Assembly: GCA_001515205.2 (NCBI GenBank)
Contig: LQMQ01000049.1
Span: 1 to 41,875 of the forward strand
Direction: 5' to 3'
DNA: 41,875 nt
From: Candidatus Hadarchaeum yellowstonense
GTDB taxonomy: Archaea > Hadarchaeota > Hadarchaeia > Hadarchaeales > Hadarchaeaceae
Shown: positions 22,867 to 32,678 of the stretch, piece by piece
Layout of the letters: every line of letters begins with the position of its first letter
Numbering within the stretch: position 1 is the first letter of the stretch
Position numbers and translations under genes: made by a program
The notes under the pieces: model-generated
What the model was told of the DNA's origin: nothing
What the model saw: the letters and a program-made list of their open reading frames with translations, nothing else
Databases searched by the model: none

Positions 22867-23215
22867 CCTTCTTAACCCCCGGATTCAGCACCTTTATCTT
22901 CAACTCCTTCGCTCTTTTCAGTATCTGTTCCCTCTTTTTTCTCCCCACGCAAGAGGCTATTCTGACCGCTTGTTTACTGGCATCAATTTTTTCAAGTTCG
23001 GATAAGTTTTTTACCACGACTTCGGCCAGCCCGGAGGGGTGGAGACCCCTGACGGCCTTGGGAACGCGATAGCCGACAGAAACCAAGCTGCCCTTGCCCT
23101 TGATCCGCAGGCGCATCTTGCTGTCACGACCACGAGGCCGGCGCCACTTCTCGCCAAGCCTCTTGAACCTGAACCATTCCTGACGCCTGAACTTGGGCAA
23201 ACGTTTTTTCTCCAT
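22832..23215 (-). CDS. rpl32e: Ribosomal protein eL32
   Basis: 127 aa; [54 protein letters not shown]. Confidence 0.95.
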   Translation of the reverse strand: MEKKRLPKFRRQEWFRFKRLGEKWRRPRGRDSKMRLRIKGKGSLVSVGYRVPKAVRGLHPSGLAEVVVKNLSELEKIDASKQAVRIASCVGRKKREQILKRAKELKIKVLNPGVKKDETGHEEKTGG

Positions 23216-23219
23216 AAAA

Positions 23220-23750
23220 TCACGACCTTTCCACTATGTAGCATCCATCTTGAAAAATTCTGCGATCCCGGTACTTTACCGAAGTCGCCTGCTCGATGTT
23301 AAAAGCCGTCTGTCCAACGGCATCCTTGTCGATACCCTTAACGAGGATTTCATCGCCATTGACCTCCACCATGACATCGCCAACGATGTCTGCAACCCGG
23401 GGGGATCTCTCGCCTAAGAAATTGTGAATGGTCACGCGCTTGCCCTCAACCTTCACCGTGATGGGAAAATGAGAATAGACTGTGCGAAGCTTGTAAACAA
23501 AACCTTCCGTGACTCCCTTGATCATGTTCATCACATGGGCCTTGAAGGTGCCCAGCGCCGCCTTATTTCTCCGGCGCAGGGAGTCGATCTCCGCCAAGAT
23601 AAAGCGACCCTCTGCCCTTATCCGCAAGCCCGGCAGGTCAAATTCCCGCGAAAGTTTTCCCTTTTTCCCACTAATCTCGACTCTCTTGCCCTCGACCTTA
23701 AACTCGACGCCCTCTGGCACTTCTATTTTCTCCTGCATTATTCGAGACAT
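23220..23750 (-). CDS. rpl6: Ribosomal protein uL6
   Basis: 176 aa; [51 protein letters not shown]. Confidence 0.96.
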   Translation of the reverse strand: MSRIMQEKIEVPEGVEFKVEGKRVEISGKKGKLSREFDLPGLRIRAEGRFILAEIDSLRRRNKAALGTFKAHVMNMIKGVTEGFVYKLRTVYSHFPITVKVEGKRVTIHNFLGERSPRVADIVGDVMVEVNGDEILVKGIDKDAVGQTAFNIEQATSVKYRDRRIFQDGCYIVERS

Positions 23751-23823
23751 ACTGAACCCTTTCTTTTTGTCCCGTCTACTCTCCGTTTTTCTCCATTAAA
23801 AGCGTGAGGTTGGCGCCATGGAA

Positions 23824-24219
23824 TCAATAGACGTAAGCGATCAGCCTTCCGCCCAAGCCCAGCTCCTTGGCTTTGGTATGCGCCATGACCCCCTTGGGAG
23901 TGGAAACTATCAGCAGACCAAAACCGGCGGCCAAAAGGTAGCGCTTCTCCCATTTCTCATATTCATTTGCCTTCGCCGCATATCTGGGCTTTATCGCGCC
24001 GCATCTGTTGATTTTGCCCTTCAACTCCACCCGGAACTTTCCCGCCTTGCCGTCGTCGATGAACTCAAAGGCACCTATGTAGCCCTCATTCTGCATTATC
24101 TGGAAGACCTCCCGGATCAGCTTGGAGGCCGGCTCAATAAGGACCTCCTTTTTTCTAGCCCGCTCATAGTTGTCTATTTTGGAAAGAGCATTAGCAAGTG
24201 GATCCAACAACATAAGCAT
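23824..24219 (-). CDS. rps8: Ribosomal protein uS8
   Basis: 131 aa; [70 protein letters not shown]. Confidence 0.96.
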   Translation of the reverse strand: MLMLLDPLANALSKIDNYERARKKEVLIEPASKLIREVFQIMQNEGYIGAFEFIDDGKAGKFRVELKGKINRCGAIKPRYAAKANEYEKWEKRYLLAAGFGLLIVSTPKGVMAHTKAKELGLGGRLIAYVY

Positions 24220-24223
24220 GCCC

Positions 24224-24370
24224 TCAGCTGTATTTGGAAAAGCCTATCTTTGGCGCCAGCTCTCGGAAGCAGCGGCGGCAGAGCCTCAGCCCATGCTGTT
24301 GATAGACATGACCGTAGCTGCCGCAGTGCATGCAGCGGTGGGCCCCTTTTCCGAATTTCCTTTTTGTCAT
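24224..24370 (-). CDS. rps14: Ribosomal protein uS14 (zinc-binding); absent from supplied ORF track because of its length
   Basis: Manual translation: [48 protein letters not shown]; CxxC...CxxC zinc motif, canonical uL5-uS14-uS8 position. Confidence 0.95.
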   Translation of the reverse strand: MTKRKFGKGAHRCMHCGSYGHVYQQHGLRLCRRCFRELAPKIGFSKYS

Positions 24371-24876
24371 TGCAACACCTCAACACCAAAGTTGGTGGTC
24401 AAGAAATTTATCGCTTCCTCTTTGGTGATCTTATGGCTTTTTGGTACCGGCCTTCGAAGCAGGCTCCTCCTCTTTATCCTGAAACCAGGCCGTTCCAGCG
24501 CGATGGTGACATCCATGCCAAACATGCCTATCTCGGGATCGTAGGAAACTCCGGGGATATCGATGTGCTCCTTGATGCCAAAGGAAACGTTTCCGCTGTC
24601 GTCAAAGGAAGACGCTTTAATTTTATTGTCCACCGCATCGAATAGCCTCTTCAGCACCTTCAGAGCCCGATCCCCGCGCAGGGTCACTTTACAGCCTATC
24701 GGTTCGCCCTTCTTTATCCTCCAGTCCCGGATCGATTTTCTCGCATAGGTCCTCGTGGGCTTCTGTCCCGTTACCATCTCCAAGACCTTCTCCGCCTTGG
24801 CCAACCTCTCGCCACCCTCGCCGACGCCGATGTTCAGCACTACCTTCTCAACCCGGATCTCACGCATGGGGTTCAT
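24367..24876 (-). CDS. rpl5: Ribosomal protein uL5
   Basis: 169 aa; [65 protein letters not shown]. Confidence 0.97.
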   Translation of the reverse strand: MNPMREIRVEKVVLNIGVGEGGERLAKAEKVLEMVTGQKPTRTYARKSIRDWRIKKGEPIGCKVTLRGDRALKVLKRLFDAVDNKIKASSFDDSGNVSFGIKEHIDIPGVSYDPEIGMFGMDVTIALERPGFRIKRRSLLRRPVPKSHKITKEEAINFLTTNFGVEVLQ

Positions 24877-25598
24877 CCACTCACCAACAGGCTAACGGCC
24901 GGCTTTTCCTTCCCCAAGACAAAGACGTAGCGCTCCGGAGCCTGGAAAGTCACTCCACCCTCCTCAAGCGTGACTATGTTCGGCTGGGTACCAGTAATCA
25001 TTTTTATCTCAGTTATCTTGCCGACCCTGCTGACATTGGCACCTCCAGTCACCATCGCTATGCTTCCAATTTCAAAAGGTATCCTCTCCAGAATGTTCTG
25101 CTCCGGCAAGGATATCTTCACCACGTCCCCTGGCTTGTAATCCAGAAGATCTCCGACGATGTTTCTGCCGTCATGAAGGGTGAGCTGAATCTTCTTGCCC
25201 TTAACATACTGTTTTCTGATGATCTTGCAGAGCTTGAACGAGGCCTCGGAGGAATTGGTTTTCACGGGGATCAATCTGCCCTGATGATCGAGCAGGATCC
25301 GATAGGTGCAGTCAAGCGCCGGCAATCTGACCACATCCATAAAACCAACCGGGAAATCCGGAGCACGCCTGACCTTTCCATCGATCAGGACCTCCCCCCT
25401 GCTGATGACCATGTCCGCTTCGCGCGCCGTCCTGGCTATCCCGAGGTAGTCCCGCAGCAAAACACGAAGGGGTATTGCCATATCTGCGGGATGGGGGCCT
25501 GCCGCTGGCTTCGTCACCCAGACCTTCGTCTTTCGCGGCAGCTTCAACACTTTCGGCGCCGCATAACGCTTCAGATGTCTGCCACAGCCTTTTTTAGC
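24873..25598 (-). CDS. rps4e: Ribosomal protein eS4
   Basis: Likely TTG start: (L)AKKGCGRHLKRYAAPKVLKLPRKTKVWVTKPAAGPHPADMAIPLRVLLRDYLGIARTAREA. Confidence 0.94.
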   Translation of the reverse strand, partial: AKKGCGRHLKRYAAPKVLKLPRKTKVWVTKPAAGPHPADMAIPLRVLLRDYLGIARTAREADMVISRGEVLIDGKVRRAPDFPVGFMDVVRLPALDCTYRILLDHQGRLIPVKTNSSEASFKLCKIIRKQYVKGKKIQLTLHDGRNIVGDLLDYKPGDVVKISLPEQNILERIPFEIGSIAMVTGGANVSRVGKITEIKMITGTQPNIVTLEEGGVTFQAPERYVFVLGKEKPAVSLLVSG

Positions 25599-25956
25599 CA
25601 ACCTCTGACCTCCTCTCCACACTTCCTAAACGTTCCTTATCCTCAACTAGTTTTATCAGCATAACATTTGAGGGATGTATCGGCCTGTTCACCTGAGAGC
25701 CATCGCTTTTTGTTATCGTGGCCCCCTGTACGATGATCTTCTGCCTCTTGGTGTCCACCTCCAGAACCTCGCCCTCCAGCTTTTTGAAGTCACCGCGCAA
25801 GATTTTCACCCGGTCTCCCTTTCTCACCGGAAGGGATCTCACGTGGTACTTTTCGCGCAACTCCTTGCTGAGCCTTGCAGCCATCAGTTTGTTCCTCCTG
25901 TGCAACGGAAGAGAGTAAAGCCTTGCTCGCTGTTTTCTAGGCTGTCGTGACACCAT
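25594..25956 (-). CDS. rpl24: Ribosomal protein uL24
   Basis: 120 aa; LSKELREKYHVRSLPVRKGDRVKILRGDFKKLEGEVLEVD (KOW). Confidence 0.95.
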   Translation of the reverse strand: MVSRQPRKQRARLYSLPLHRRNKLMAARLSKELREKYHVRSLPVRKGDRVKILRGDFKKLEGEVLEVDTKRQKIIVQGATITKSDGSQVNRPIHPSNVMLIKLVEDKERLGSVERRSEVG

Positions 25957-25959
25957 GAA

Positions 25960-26385
25960 TCACACCACGATTGAGGCTATCCCTGCCACCTTGGGCCATC
26001 TTTCGGCCGCCTCTCTTGCGATCGGCCCCTTTATCTCAGAGCCCCTGGGAGCCGCCTCAGGGGTTATCAGCACCGCAGCGTTGTCCTCAAACATCACGCG
26101 CAGACCATCGATGCGGCGGTACTCCTTCGTCTGCCGCACCACCACCGCTTGAACCAGCTGCTTTCGGAGCTCCGGTATTCCCTTTTTCACTGAAGCCACT
26201 ACCCTGTCGCCCACACCTGCCTTGCTCATCGCTCTGTGTCTACCCTTGTAGCCCATGACGCTTATTATCTGGATCTCCCTGGCTCCAGTGTTATCAGTAA
26301 CAACCAGCCTCGCCCCCACGGGAAGCGCACGGACAGGGGTCACCGCACTTACACCTATCGCTGTACCTGCTCCTTTCTTTCCCAA
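25960..26385 (-). CDS. rpl14: Ribosomal protein uL14
   Basis: Likely TTG start: (L)[50 protein letters not shown] open to 26415. Confidence 0.94.
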   Translation of the reverse strand: MGKKGAGTAIGVSAVTPVRALPVGARLVVTDNTGAREIQIISVMGYKGRHRAMSKAGVGDRVVASVKKGIPELRKQLVQAVVVRQTKEYRRIDGLRVMFEDNAAVLITPEAAPRGSEIKGPIAREAAERWPKVAGIASIVV

Positions 26386-26389
26386 GTCA

Positions 26390-26713
26390 TCACCCCAACT
26401 TCTGAACCACCACAAAAGCTTTCGTCTTGCTCAGCCGCCGGCACTCCATGATCTTCACTCTATCCCCCACCTTTGCCGCGATGCAAGGTGGGTTATGAGC
26501 GTGATACTTTGAGGTCCTCCTCTCGTACCTTTCATACTTGGCTATGTAGCGCAGGCCCTCAAGTTCCACCGTGACCGTCTTGGCCATCTTGTCGCTGACC
26601 ACCACTCCCTCAAAGGCCCTTCCCCTCACCGAAAGGTTGCCGTGGAAGGGACACTTGGGATCAGAACACTTCTCCTTGGGTGGTTCAATTTCCATTCCGA
26701 CCATCAAATTCAC
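26390..26713 (-). CDS. rps17: Ribosomal protein uS17
   Basis: 107 aa; [62 protein letters not shown]. Confidence 0.96.
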   Translation of the reverse strand: MNLMVGMEIEPPKEKCSDPKCPFHGNLSVRGRAFEGVVVSDKMAKTVTVELEGLRYIAKYERYERRTSKYHAHNPPCIAAKVGDRVKIMECRRLSKTKAFVVVQKLG

Positions 26714-26982
26714 CTCTTCCTCCTGATCCGCTCCTCGGGACGACCGACCAGCTTCTTTCCCTCGACGACCACCTTTTCACCGTCGGGCAGCTTTATCTCA
26801 AAGGAAGACCCTTCCTTGGGAACTATCTTCGCCGCCGAAAGATGTTCAATCACCAGCATGTCACGCGTCTCATCCAATATCTTGCCGTAAACACCAAGAA
26901 GCGTGGGGTCAGAGCTACTCACGACCTGTGCCTCGAGCCCAATAAGCTCGTGCCGCATGATGTTCCTTTTTGTCAACGGCAT
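26710..26982 (-). CDS. rnp1: RNase P protein component 1 (Rpp29/Rnp1)
   Basis: 90 aa; [36 protein letters not shown]; canonical position next to uS17. Confidence 0.92.
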   Translation of the reverse strand: MPLTKRNIMRHELIGLEAQVVSSSDPTLLGVYGKILDETRDMLVIEHLSAAKIVPKEGSSFEIKLPDGEKVVVEGKKLVGRPEERIRRKR

Positions 26983-26990
26983 AACGCCAC

Positions 26991-27299
26991 CTACCTCATA
27001 TTTATCATCTCGGGACTAAACCCAAGACTCACGAGCACTTCCTTCACTCGTTGTTCGTGGTGCCCCTGCAGCTCGATGCGTCCGTCCTTCCAGGTTCCGC
27101 CACAGGCAAGCTCTGATTTCAGTTTTTTGGTGAGGTCCTTTATGCTGACCTGCTTCTCATCGAGTCCCTCTATGACCGTGACGACCTTGCCAAACTTTCG
27201 CTTGATCACATATACGTTTATTCGTTGCTGTTCCCGGGCTATCTCCTCGCAGACGCATAGCTCCTTGGGCAAACCACAAACCTTACATATCTCTTGCAG
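26991..27299 (-). CDS. Translation initiation factor aIF1 (SUI1 family), apparent CTG start
   Basis: Translation from CTG at 27299: (L)[46 protein letters not shown]...; SD GGAGGTG 8 nt upstream; in-frame TGA (uL29 stop) two codons before the CTG. Confidence 0.88.
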   Translation of the reverse strand: MQEICKVCGLPKELCVCEEIAREQQRINVYVIKRKFGKVVTVIEGLDEKQVSIKDLTKKLKSELACGGTWKDGRIELQGHHEQRVKEVLVSLGFSPEMINMR

Positions 27300-27302
27300 T
27301 GC

Positions 27303-27512
27303 TCATCCACCTCCTCTCTGTTTTTCCCTTATAATGGTGAGTATTCTGGCGATCGCCCGCTTGAGTTCCCTTATCCTCGCCGGATTTTCCAGAGAACCAC
27401 CCGCGGCTGCCGTGGCCCTAGCCCTGGCGAGTTCTGACCGCAGCTCCCTGAGCTTCTGCATCATTTCATCTGGGTTCATCGCTCTTATTTCCTCAGGTCT
27501 GAGCTTTGCCAT
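27303..27512 (-). CDS. rpl29: Ribosomal protein uL29
   Basis: MAKLRPEEIRAMNPDEMMQKLRELRSELARARATAAAGGSLENPARIRELKRAIARILTIIREKQRGGG; longer ORF start at 27614 overlaps uS3 too far. Confidence 0.93.
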   Translation of the reverse strand: MAKLRPEEIRAMNPDEMMQKLRELRSELARARATAAAGGSLENPARIRELKRAIARILTIIREKQRGGG

Positions 27513-28215
27513 CATCATCACCCTTTTCCGGAGCCTTCTCAGCTTTTTCGGCTTCCTTCTCGGCCTTTTCAGCCGCCTCGACTTTCTCAGCCGCCGGTTG
27601 TTCCTTGGACTCACCCGGCTCCGCGATTTTTATCTCACCCGGCAAGGGAACATCCGGAGGCATTATGCTGACCTTTATCCCCACGATCCCCGGCTTCAGC
27701 TTTGCCACCGCCTGTCCGTGACTAACCAGCTTCTCAGCCGGCTCCCCCGCCTTGCTCAGATATCCCTCATAAAATCTCATGCGCTTCGATCTTTCCCCGG
27801 CGATCCTTCCTGAAATTACGATCTCCACACCTCTGGCCCCGGCATCCATTATTGTCCGGACCATGCTCTGGCCCACCCTGCGAACGCTCAGGCCCCGCTC
27901 GAGGGCAAAGGCAATGTGTTTGGCCATGATCGGTCCGGAGAGCTCTGGCTTGGGAATTTCCACCACCTCAACTTGAGGCTTCTCCAAGCCGAACTTTTGC
28001 TCCAATTCGTCGGTCAATTGTTTGATGCTCTTGCCCTTTTTGCCGATCACCATCCCTGGCCTCTCGACGTAAATGGTGACCCTGGTGCCGGTGAGTACTC
28101 TTTTTATGTCCACGCCGCCGTAACCGGCCTTGGAAAGCTCGTTTTCAAGATAGGTTTCTAGCTCGACGCGTTTGAGCCCCTGTTTTATAAAGTGCTTTTC
28201 CACCGGCATTTTCAT
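27493..28215 (-). CDS. rps3: Ribosomal protein uS3
   Basis: 240 aa; KH domain GMVIGKKGKSIKQLTDELEQKFGLEKPQVEVVEI; acidic/Ala-rich C-tail. Confidence 0.97.
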   Translation of the reverse strand: MKMPVEKHFIKQGLKRVELETYLENELSKAGYGGVDIKRVLTGTRVTIYVERPGMVIGKKGKSIKQLTDELEQKFGLEKPQVEVVEIPKPELSGPIMAKHIAFALERGLSVRRVGQSMVRTIMDAGARGVEIVISGRIAGERSKRMRFYEGYLSKAGEPAEKLVSHGQAVAKLKPGIVGIKVSIMPPDVPLPGEIKIAEPGESKEQPAAEKVEAAEKAEKEAEKAEKAPEKGDDDGKAQT

Positions 28216-28667
28216 CCTCCCTTCAGAATTATTTCGATGTTGGTCAGCGGTGAGAAAGCCGGCGAGGAACGCCCAAAAGCCCGCGGAATGTATCCCGGTA
28301 TCGAAGTGCCCTTGTAGGCGCTGGCGTGGACCACCCGGAGCTTCTCCACATCCAGCCCCTTGTAAATCGCGTTGGCCTCAGCATTCTTCAGCACCTTGAG
28401 GATCTCACGCGCCGCCTTCACGGGATACTGACCGCTTCCCTTGGGACCACGATGGGCGACCTTTTTGCGATGCCGCAGGATCGGCACGGCTACTTTCTTC
28501 TGCTGAACGGCTTCTAAGTATTCCTTGGCAGCGCTCAAGCTCATTCCCCTGATTGCCCGACAAATCTCCATCGCCTGCTTGGGGGATATCCTCCTCTCCT
28601 TGCCCAGCGCCCTGGCAACTGGACCCTCTATCTTAACGGAGTAACCGAACTTTGGCATGGACATCAC
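28212..28667 (-). CDS. rpl22: Ribosomal protein uL22
   Basis: 151 aa; [38 protein letters not shown]. Confidence 0.96.
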   Translation of the reverse strand: MMSMPKFGYSVKIEGPVARALGKERRISPKQAMEICRAIRGMSLSAAKEYLEAVQQKKVAVPILRHRKKVAHRGPKGSGQYPVKAAREILKVLKNAEANAIYKGLDVEKLRVVHASAYKGTSIPGYIPRAFGRSSPAFSPLTNIEIILKGG

Positions 28668-29059
28668 TTCAGAGGCACATACATGGAGCTTCTCGTGGCA
28701 CCAATTCCCGGGGTTCCGTGGATGACCCTCTTTCTCGTCAGGGCAAACTCTCCCAGCCGATGCCCGATCATCTCCGGCTTCACTTCCACAACCAAAAACT
28801 CCTTCCCATTGTGAACGGCGAACTTCAGGCCAACCATTTCAGGAATTATCACCATATCCCGGCAGTGCGTCCGGATCGGCGCGTCCTTACCCGACATCCT
28901 CGCCTTCCTGATCTTCTCAATCAACTTCTTCTGCTTCGGCGTGAACCCTCTCAGCAGCGACCGGCGCTGGCGCGATGGTAAAAGCTTAGCGAAATCGTCC
29001 AGCGGCAGCTTCTGTAGCTCCTCAAGTGTGTAACCGCGATAGGTGAACTTTTTCGGCAT
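28664..29059 (-). CDS. rps19: Ribosomal protein uS19
   Basis: 131 aa; [61 protein letters not shown]. Confidence 0.97.
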   Translation of the reverse strand: MPKKFTYRGYTLEELQKLPLDDFAKLLPSRQRRSLLRGFTPKQKKLIEKIRKARMSGKDAPIRTHCRDMVIIPEMVGLKFAVHNGKEFLVVEVKPEMIGHRLGEFALTRKRVIHGTPGIGATRSSMYVPLK

Positions 29060-29063
29060 GGCT

Positions 29064-29771
29064 TCACCTCTTACCTGTCCTTCTGGCCGCTATTAATCCT
29101 ACCTTTTGCCCGGGTGGGGCACCGCGAGCCACCGTCTTCGGTCTGCCGGCGTTCTTCCCCCTGCCCCCACCAAAGGGATGGTCAACGATGTTCATCGCCA
29201 CCGCCCTTGTGTGGGGATAGGGCTTGCCCTTAGCAAGCATGATGTGATGGCGCTTGCCCGCTTTCACCAGCGGCTTTTCCAAGCGTCCCCCGCCGGCAAC
29301 GGCCCCGATCGTGGCCCGGCACCTAGGATCCATCTCCTTTATTTCGCCCGAGGGGAGCTGAACGCTGACACGGCCAACGTCATGACCTATTAAAATTGCA
29401 TAGGAACCAGCGGCTCTGACAAATTTTCCTCCGTCCCCGGGCTTGGACTCTATGTTGCAGATCGGCGTTCCCTCCGGTATCTCAGCCAAAGTAAGGACAT
29501 TTCCCGGCTTTATCTCGGCGGAAACACCTGCCATCACCCTGTCGCCGACCTTGAGCCCCTCCGGCGCCAGCACGAGACGCTCCTGCCCATCTCCGTATCT
29601 TATCCTCGCCACCGGGGCATTTCTTCCCGGATCATGGAGGATATCCACTACCACAGCCTCGCCAGCTCTCTCCGGAGGAGGCAGTTTAATTTCCCCCAGC
29701 CTTCTCCAGCTCTTTGCCCGGTAAGTGGGGGAGCCGTCACCTATTCTCTGTGCCCTCAAGCGCTTTCCCAT
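29064..29771 (-). CDS. rpl2: Ribosomal protein uL2
   Basis: 235 aa; [59 protein letters not shown]. Confidence 0.97.
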   Translation of the reverse strand: MGKRLRAQRIGDGSPTYRAKSWRRLGEIKLPPPERAGEAVVVDILHDPGRNAPVARIRYGDGQERLVLAPEGLKVGDRVMAGVSAEIKPGNVLTLAEIPEGTPICNIESKPGDGGKFVRAAGSYAILIGHDVGRVSVQLPSGEIKEMDPRCRATIGAVAGGGRLEKPLVKAGKRHHIMLAKGKPYPHTRAVAMNIVDHPFGGGRGKNAGRPKTVARGAPPGQKVGLIAARRTGKR

Positions 29772-30034
29772 CAGATCATCCCCAGCTTGGCCGCTATCTC
29801 ATCGGCCATAAATTCAGGAGCCAGTTTCACATAAGCGCGCTTTTTCCCATCAGGGGTGACCTCAACCGACACCTTTCTCACCTTGACCTCGAAGAGCGTC
29901 TCCACTGCCTTCTTTATATCTGACTTGGTCGCGGCATTGTCGACGACGAAGATCAGCTTGTTCTCAGATTCTATCATCTTCACTGCCTTCTCGGTGGCCA
30001 GCGGATAAAGAATCACTGAGTGAGGATCCTTCAT
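29771..30034 (-). CDS. rpl23: Ribosomal protein uL23
   Basis: [56 protein letters not shown] overlap with uL4 stop. Confidence 0.96.
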   Translation of the reverse strand: MKDPHSVILYPLATEKAVKMIESENKLIFVVDNAATKSDIKKAVETLFEVKVRKVSVEVTPDGKKRAYVKLAPEFMADEIAAKLGMI

Positions 30035-30819
30035 GAGAACAACCCCTCCGCAAGTTTCTGGACGGCGGAACTGGTCCAAACGGTCAATCTTCCCGGGACG
30101 CCGCCGGGGGCCAAAAGCTCCGCGTTCAACTCATTGACCCTGACCACGCTGACGCCGGGCAAGTTTCTGGCTCCCTGCCTTATTCCCCTGTCCTGGCTTA
30201 TCACTATCAATGGCCCCACTGCTCGCTTGTATCTCCTGCCCCTCATCTTGCCCACCCCGGCCCTCACCCGTCTGCCCTCCGAAGCCCTCTCGAGCTCTTT
30301 GCCCAAGCCCAGCTTGGTCAACGTCATCTTAATATCTGCGGTGCTCTTCAGGCTCTCCAGTTCATCGGTGACGACAATGGGGAGAACTGGAATGTCATCA
30401 ACCTTATGGCCTCTGGAGGCAACAAGCCTTTTATCCTTCGACGCCGCAATTGCCGACCTTATCGCCAAGCGCCGCTCCTTTTTGTTTATCCTTTCCTCAA
30501 TTTTCTTTTCCACCTTCGGGGGGTGGGCTCTCCTGCCGCCGACAGCGTGTGGCGCAAAGGCACCCATCCCAGATGCGGGGTGTTTGGTGCCCTTGACCCT
30601 CCTGATCCGGGAAACACCGAACCCCTTGCCCCAGGTCTCGGCCGATGTCCTCTTGCCCGCCATCGGATCCGGACCCCAAGGCTGAATCCTGGCCGACTGA
30701 GCGGCGAGCACGGCCCGCCTGATGACATCTGGCCTGATCTCGGTGTTGAAGACCTCGGGAAGCTCTATTTCCTCAACAGGCTTGGCATCAAGAGAAAAAA
30801 CGGGGACCTTCATGATCAT
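30031..30819 (-). CDS. rpl4: Ribosomal protein uL4
   Basis: 262 aa; [48 protein letters not shown]. Confidence 0.97.
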   Translation of the reverse strand: MIMKVPVFSLDAKPVEEIELPEVFNTEIRPDVIRRAVLAAQSARIQPWGPDPMAGKRTSAETWGKGFGVSRIRRVKGTKHPASGMGAFAPHAVGGRRAHPPKVEKKIEERINKKERRLAIRSAIAASKDKRLVASRGHKVDDIPVLPIVVTDELESLKSTADIKMTLTKLGLGKELERASEGRRVRAGVGKMRGRRYKRAVGPLIVISQDRGIRQGARNLPGVSVVRVNELNAELLAPGGVPGRLTVWTSSAVQKLAEGLFS

Positions 30820-31823
30820 GCACCCTGCTGCGAGGCTGTGCTGATGTAAGTGATCGAGGGGGCGGTGGTGGTCATTTGCTGAAGCCTCACCGGGTGCCTC
30901 AGCTGAACCAACCTCTTCGTCGGGCCGGGAACAGATCCGGCGAGAACGATGAAATCCCCTTTAACTGGCCCGTAGCGGAGAAAGCCACCGCTCGGCGTGA
31001 CCTCCTTCCCGTCGTTGCCTATCTTTAAAATTCTTTTATTGAAGTCGGTGCGTTGATGATAGCCCATCTGCCCGGCTGCGGGAACCGTCCAGAGAATCCT
31101 GGGTGGAGACCAGGGACCCAGAGTACCGACCTGTCGGCGCCCCTCGTCGCTCTTCCGGGGCAAAATCTTAACACCCCAGCGCTTTACCGGGCCCTGGAAG
31201 CCCTTTCCCTTCGTGATCGCCAGAACATCGACAAAATCTCCCTCCTTGAAAACGTCTGCCGGCCGGATCTGTTTGCCCAGAATCCCCTTGGAATAGTTCC
31301 AGCGCTCTTCAACGGAGCTGCCTTCAACCCTTATCTCGACCAGGTCTGGTTTTTTCTTCGGCACGCTGGCGGCCCGGGGCTGCGTGCAGGCCAGAACACG
31401 GATTTCAGAAACCTTGCCCGACTTAATCAAGGACTCGGCCTGCTCCAGGGCCTTTTGGGCATCGTATTTCTTGGGCCTTGTAATCCGGCGGTAAAGATCT
31501 TTGGGAACTTCACTTGCCCAGACCTCTCCAACCGACCTCAATCCCTTGGAGGTTTCTTGGTAAAGCCTGACCGCGCAGATCACCATCGGCGGTGCTTCAA
31601 TGACCGTGGCCGGGACACAGATCTCCTGCCCCTTGGTCATCGAACCCTTGCGGTCGTCAATCATGAAGAGGCTGATCATCCCCGCCTTGTAGCCGGCAAA
31701 ACCCTGCAGCCCCAACCTAGCTCCCGCTGGCCAGGCCCGCACACGGGCCACCGGTCTCTTGGCCCTCACCCGTGGCATGTAGGCCAACGACCCACGCCGC
31801 GGGTGGTGTTTTCGCCTTCCCAT
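30816..31823 (-). CDS. rpl3: Ribosomal protein uL3
   Basis: 335 aa; MGRRKHHPRRGSLAYMPRVRAKRPVARVRAW; DVLAITKGKGFQGPVKRWGVKILPRKSDEGRRQVGTLGPWSPPRI. Confidence 0.97.
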   Translation of the reverse strand: MGRRKHHPRRGSLAYMPRVRAKRPVARVRAWPAGARLGLQGFAGYKAGMISLFMIDDRKGSMTKGQEICVPATVIEAPPMVICAVRLYQETSKGLRSVGEVWASEVPKDLYRRITRPKKYDAQKALEQAESLIKSGKVSEIRVLACTQPRAASVPKKKPDLVEIRVEGSSVEERWNYSKGILGKQIRPADVFKEGDFVDVLAITKGKGFQGPVKRWGVKILPRKSDEGRRQVGTLGPWSPPRILWTVPAAGQMGYHQRTDFNKRILKIGNDGKEVTPSGGFLRYGPVKGDFIVLAGSVPGPTKRLVQLRHPVRLQQMTTTAPSITYISTASQQGA

Positions 31824-31826
31824 TTT

Positions 31827-32672
31827 CTATCCCTCGATGAGCGCGTTGAGCAGCGAGAGCGTGGCTAGAAGCGCCTCCTCGGTCCGAACCGTGGCCGTGC
31901 CCTGGTTCGGCACCGCGTTTACAATGACGTCGAACATCTCCGACGCGTCGACGCCCTGACGCCAGCATATCTCGAAGAGCCCGGCATAGGGGCCCCCGAA
32001 AGCTACCGCCACTCTGCGAGGCTCGCTACTCTTTATCGCCTGCACGGCTTCATATAAATTTTGCCCTCGCCGCGATGTACCAATGTAGTAATCAGATTTA
32101 ACTGCTTTTAAGCCCTCCGAGAGGCTCGGGGCCCGTAAAATTTTGAAGCCCCAGTACTCCGAAATCTCTCGGCGAGAAACAGGTTCCACACGGATGAAAT
32201 CTCCATCGCTGTCCCCAAGCCTTACCGTCAACCGTTGCTTCAAGGGCAGCTTCCCGTCGAATATCCCCTTCTTGGGCAAACCTATCTCCAGAATGCTCCT
32301 CTCACCAGAATCGATGACGACGCCCTCGCGGTAGTCTCCCTTTTTATTTCTCTCGTTCTGCAGCGGGTGGTGCGGCGTCCGCAACGGGAAAAGCAACCCG
32401 GCGTATCTGAGTTTTCTGGAACGAGGGAAGAGGATCTTGCGCAGGTACTGCGGGGTCTCAAGATAACTCAACAGCAACTCGATGGTCCTGGCTTGCTCCT
32501 CCTGATCCTCGACATTAGGATCCTCGTCGTCGTAGATGCAGACCCTCTCAACGCGGAATATCGCCAAAGCCCGGCCAACCATGCCGACCTTTATGGTCAC
32601 CATGCGGAGGTCGGAGGTGTCAGCCACCAACGAGGCTGGCAACAGCACTGAAATTTCCGTCTTGGCAGGCAT
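31827..32672 (-). CDS. Putative SPOUT-class RNA methyltransferase (COG2106-like)
   Basis: 281 aa; AIFRVERVCIYDDEDPNVEDQEEQARTIELLLSYLETPQYLRKILFP; VIVNAVPNQGTATVRTEEALLATLSLLNAL; position upstream of uL3. Confidence 0.85.
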   Translation of the reverse strand: MPAKTEISVLLPASLVADTSDLRMVTIKVGMVGRALAIFRVERVCIYDDEDPNVEDQEEQARTIELLLSYLETPQYLRKILFPRSRKLRYAGLLFPLRTPHHPLQNERNKKGDYREGVVIDSGERSILEIGLPKKGIFDGKLPLKQRLTVRLGDSDGDFIRVEPVSRREISEYWGFKILRAPSLSEGLKAVKSDYYIGTSRRGQNLYEAVQAIKSSEPRRVAVAFGGPYAGLFEICWRQGVDASEMFDVIVNAVPNQGTATVRTEEALLATLSLLNALIEG

Positions 32673-32678
32673 CCCCGA

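Noticed and set aside
24174-24389. 71-aa - strand [19 protein letters not shown]...
   Set aside because: Out-of-frame overlap of the genuine uS14 gene (24224..24370).
26680-27813. 377-aa + strand ORF spanning the antisense of rnp1, aIF1, uL29 and uS3
   Set aside because: Crosses several genuine genes with strong family signatures; low-complexity Ser/Leu-rich translation typical of antisense ORFs.
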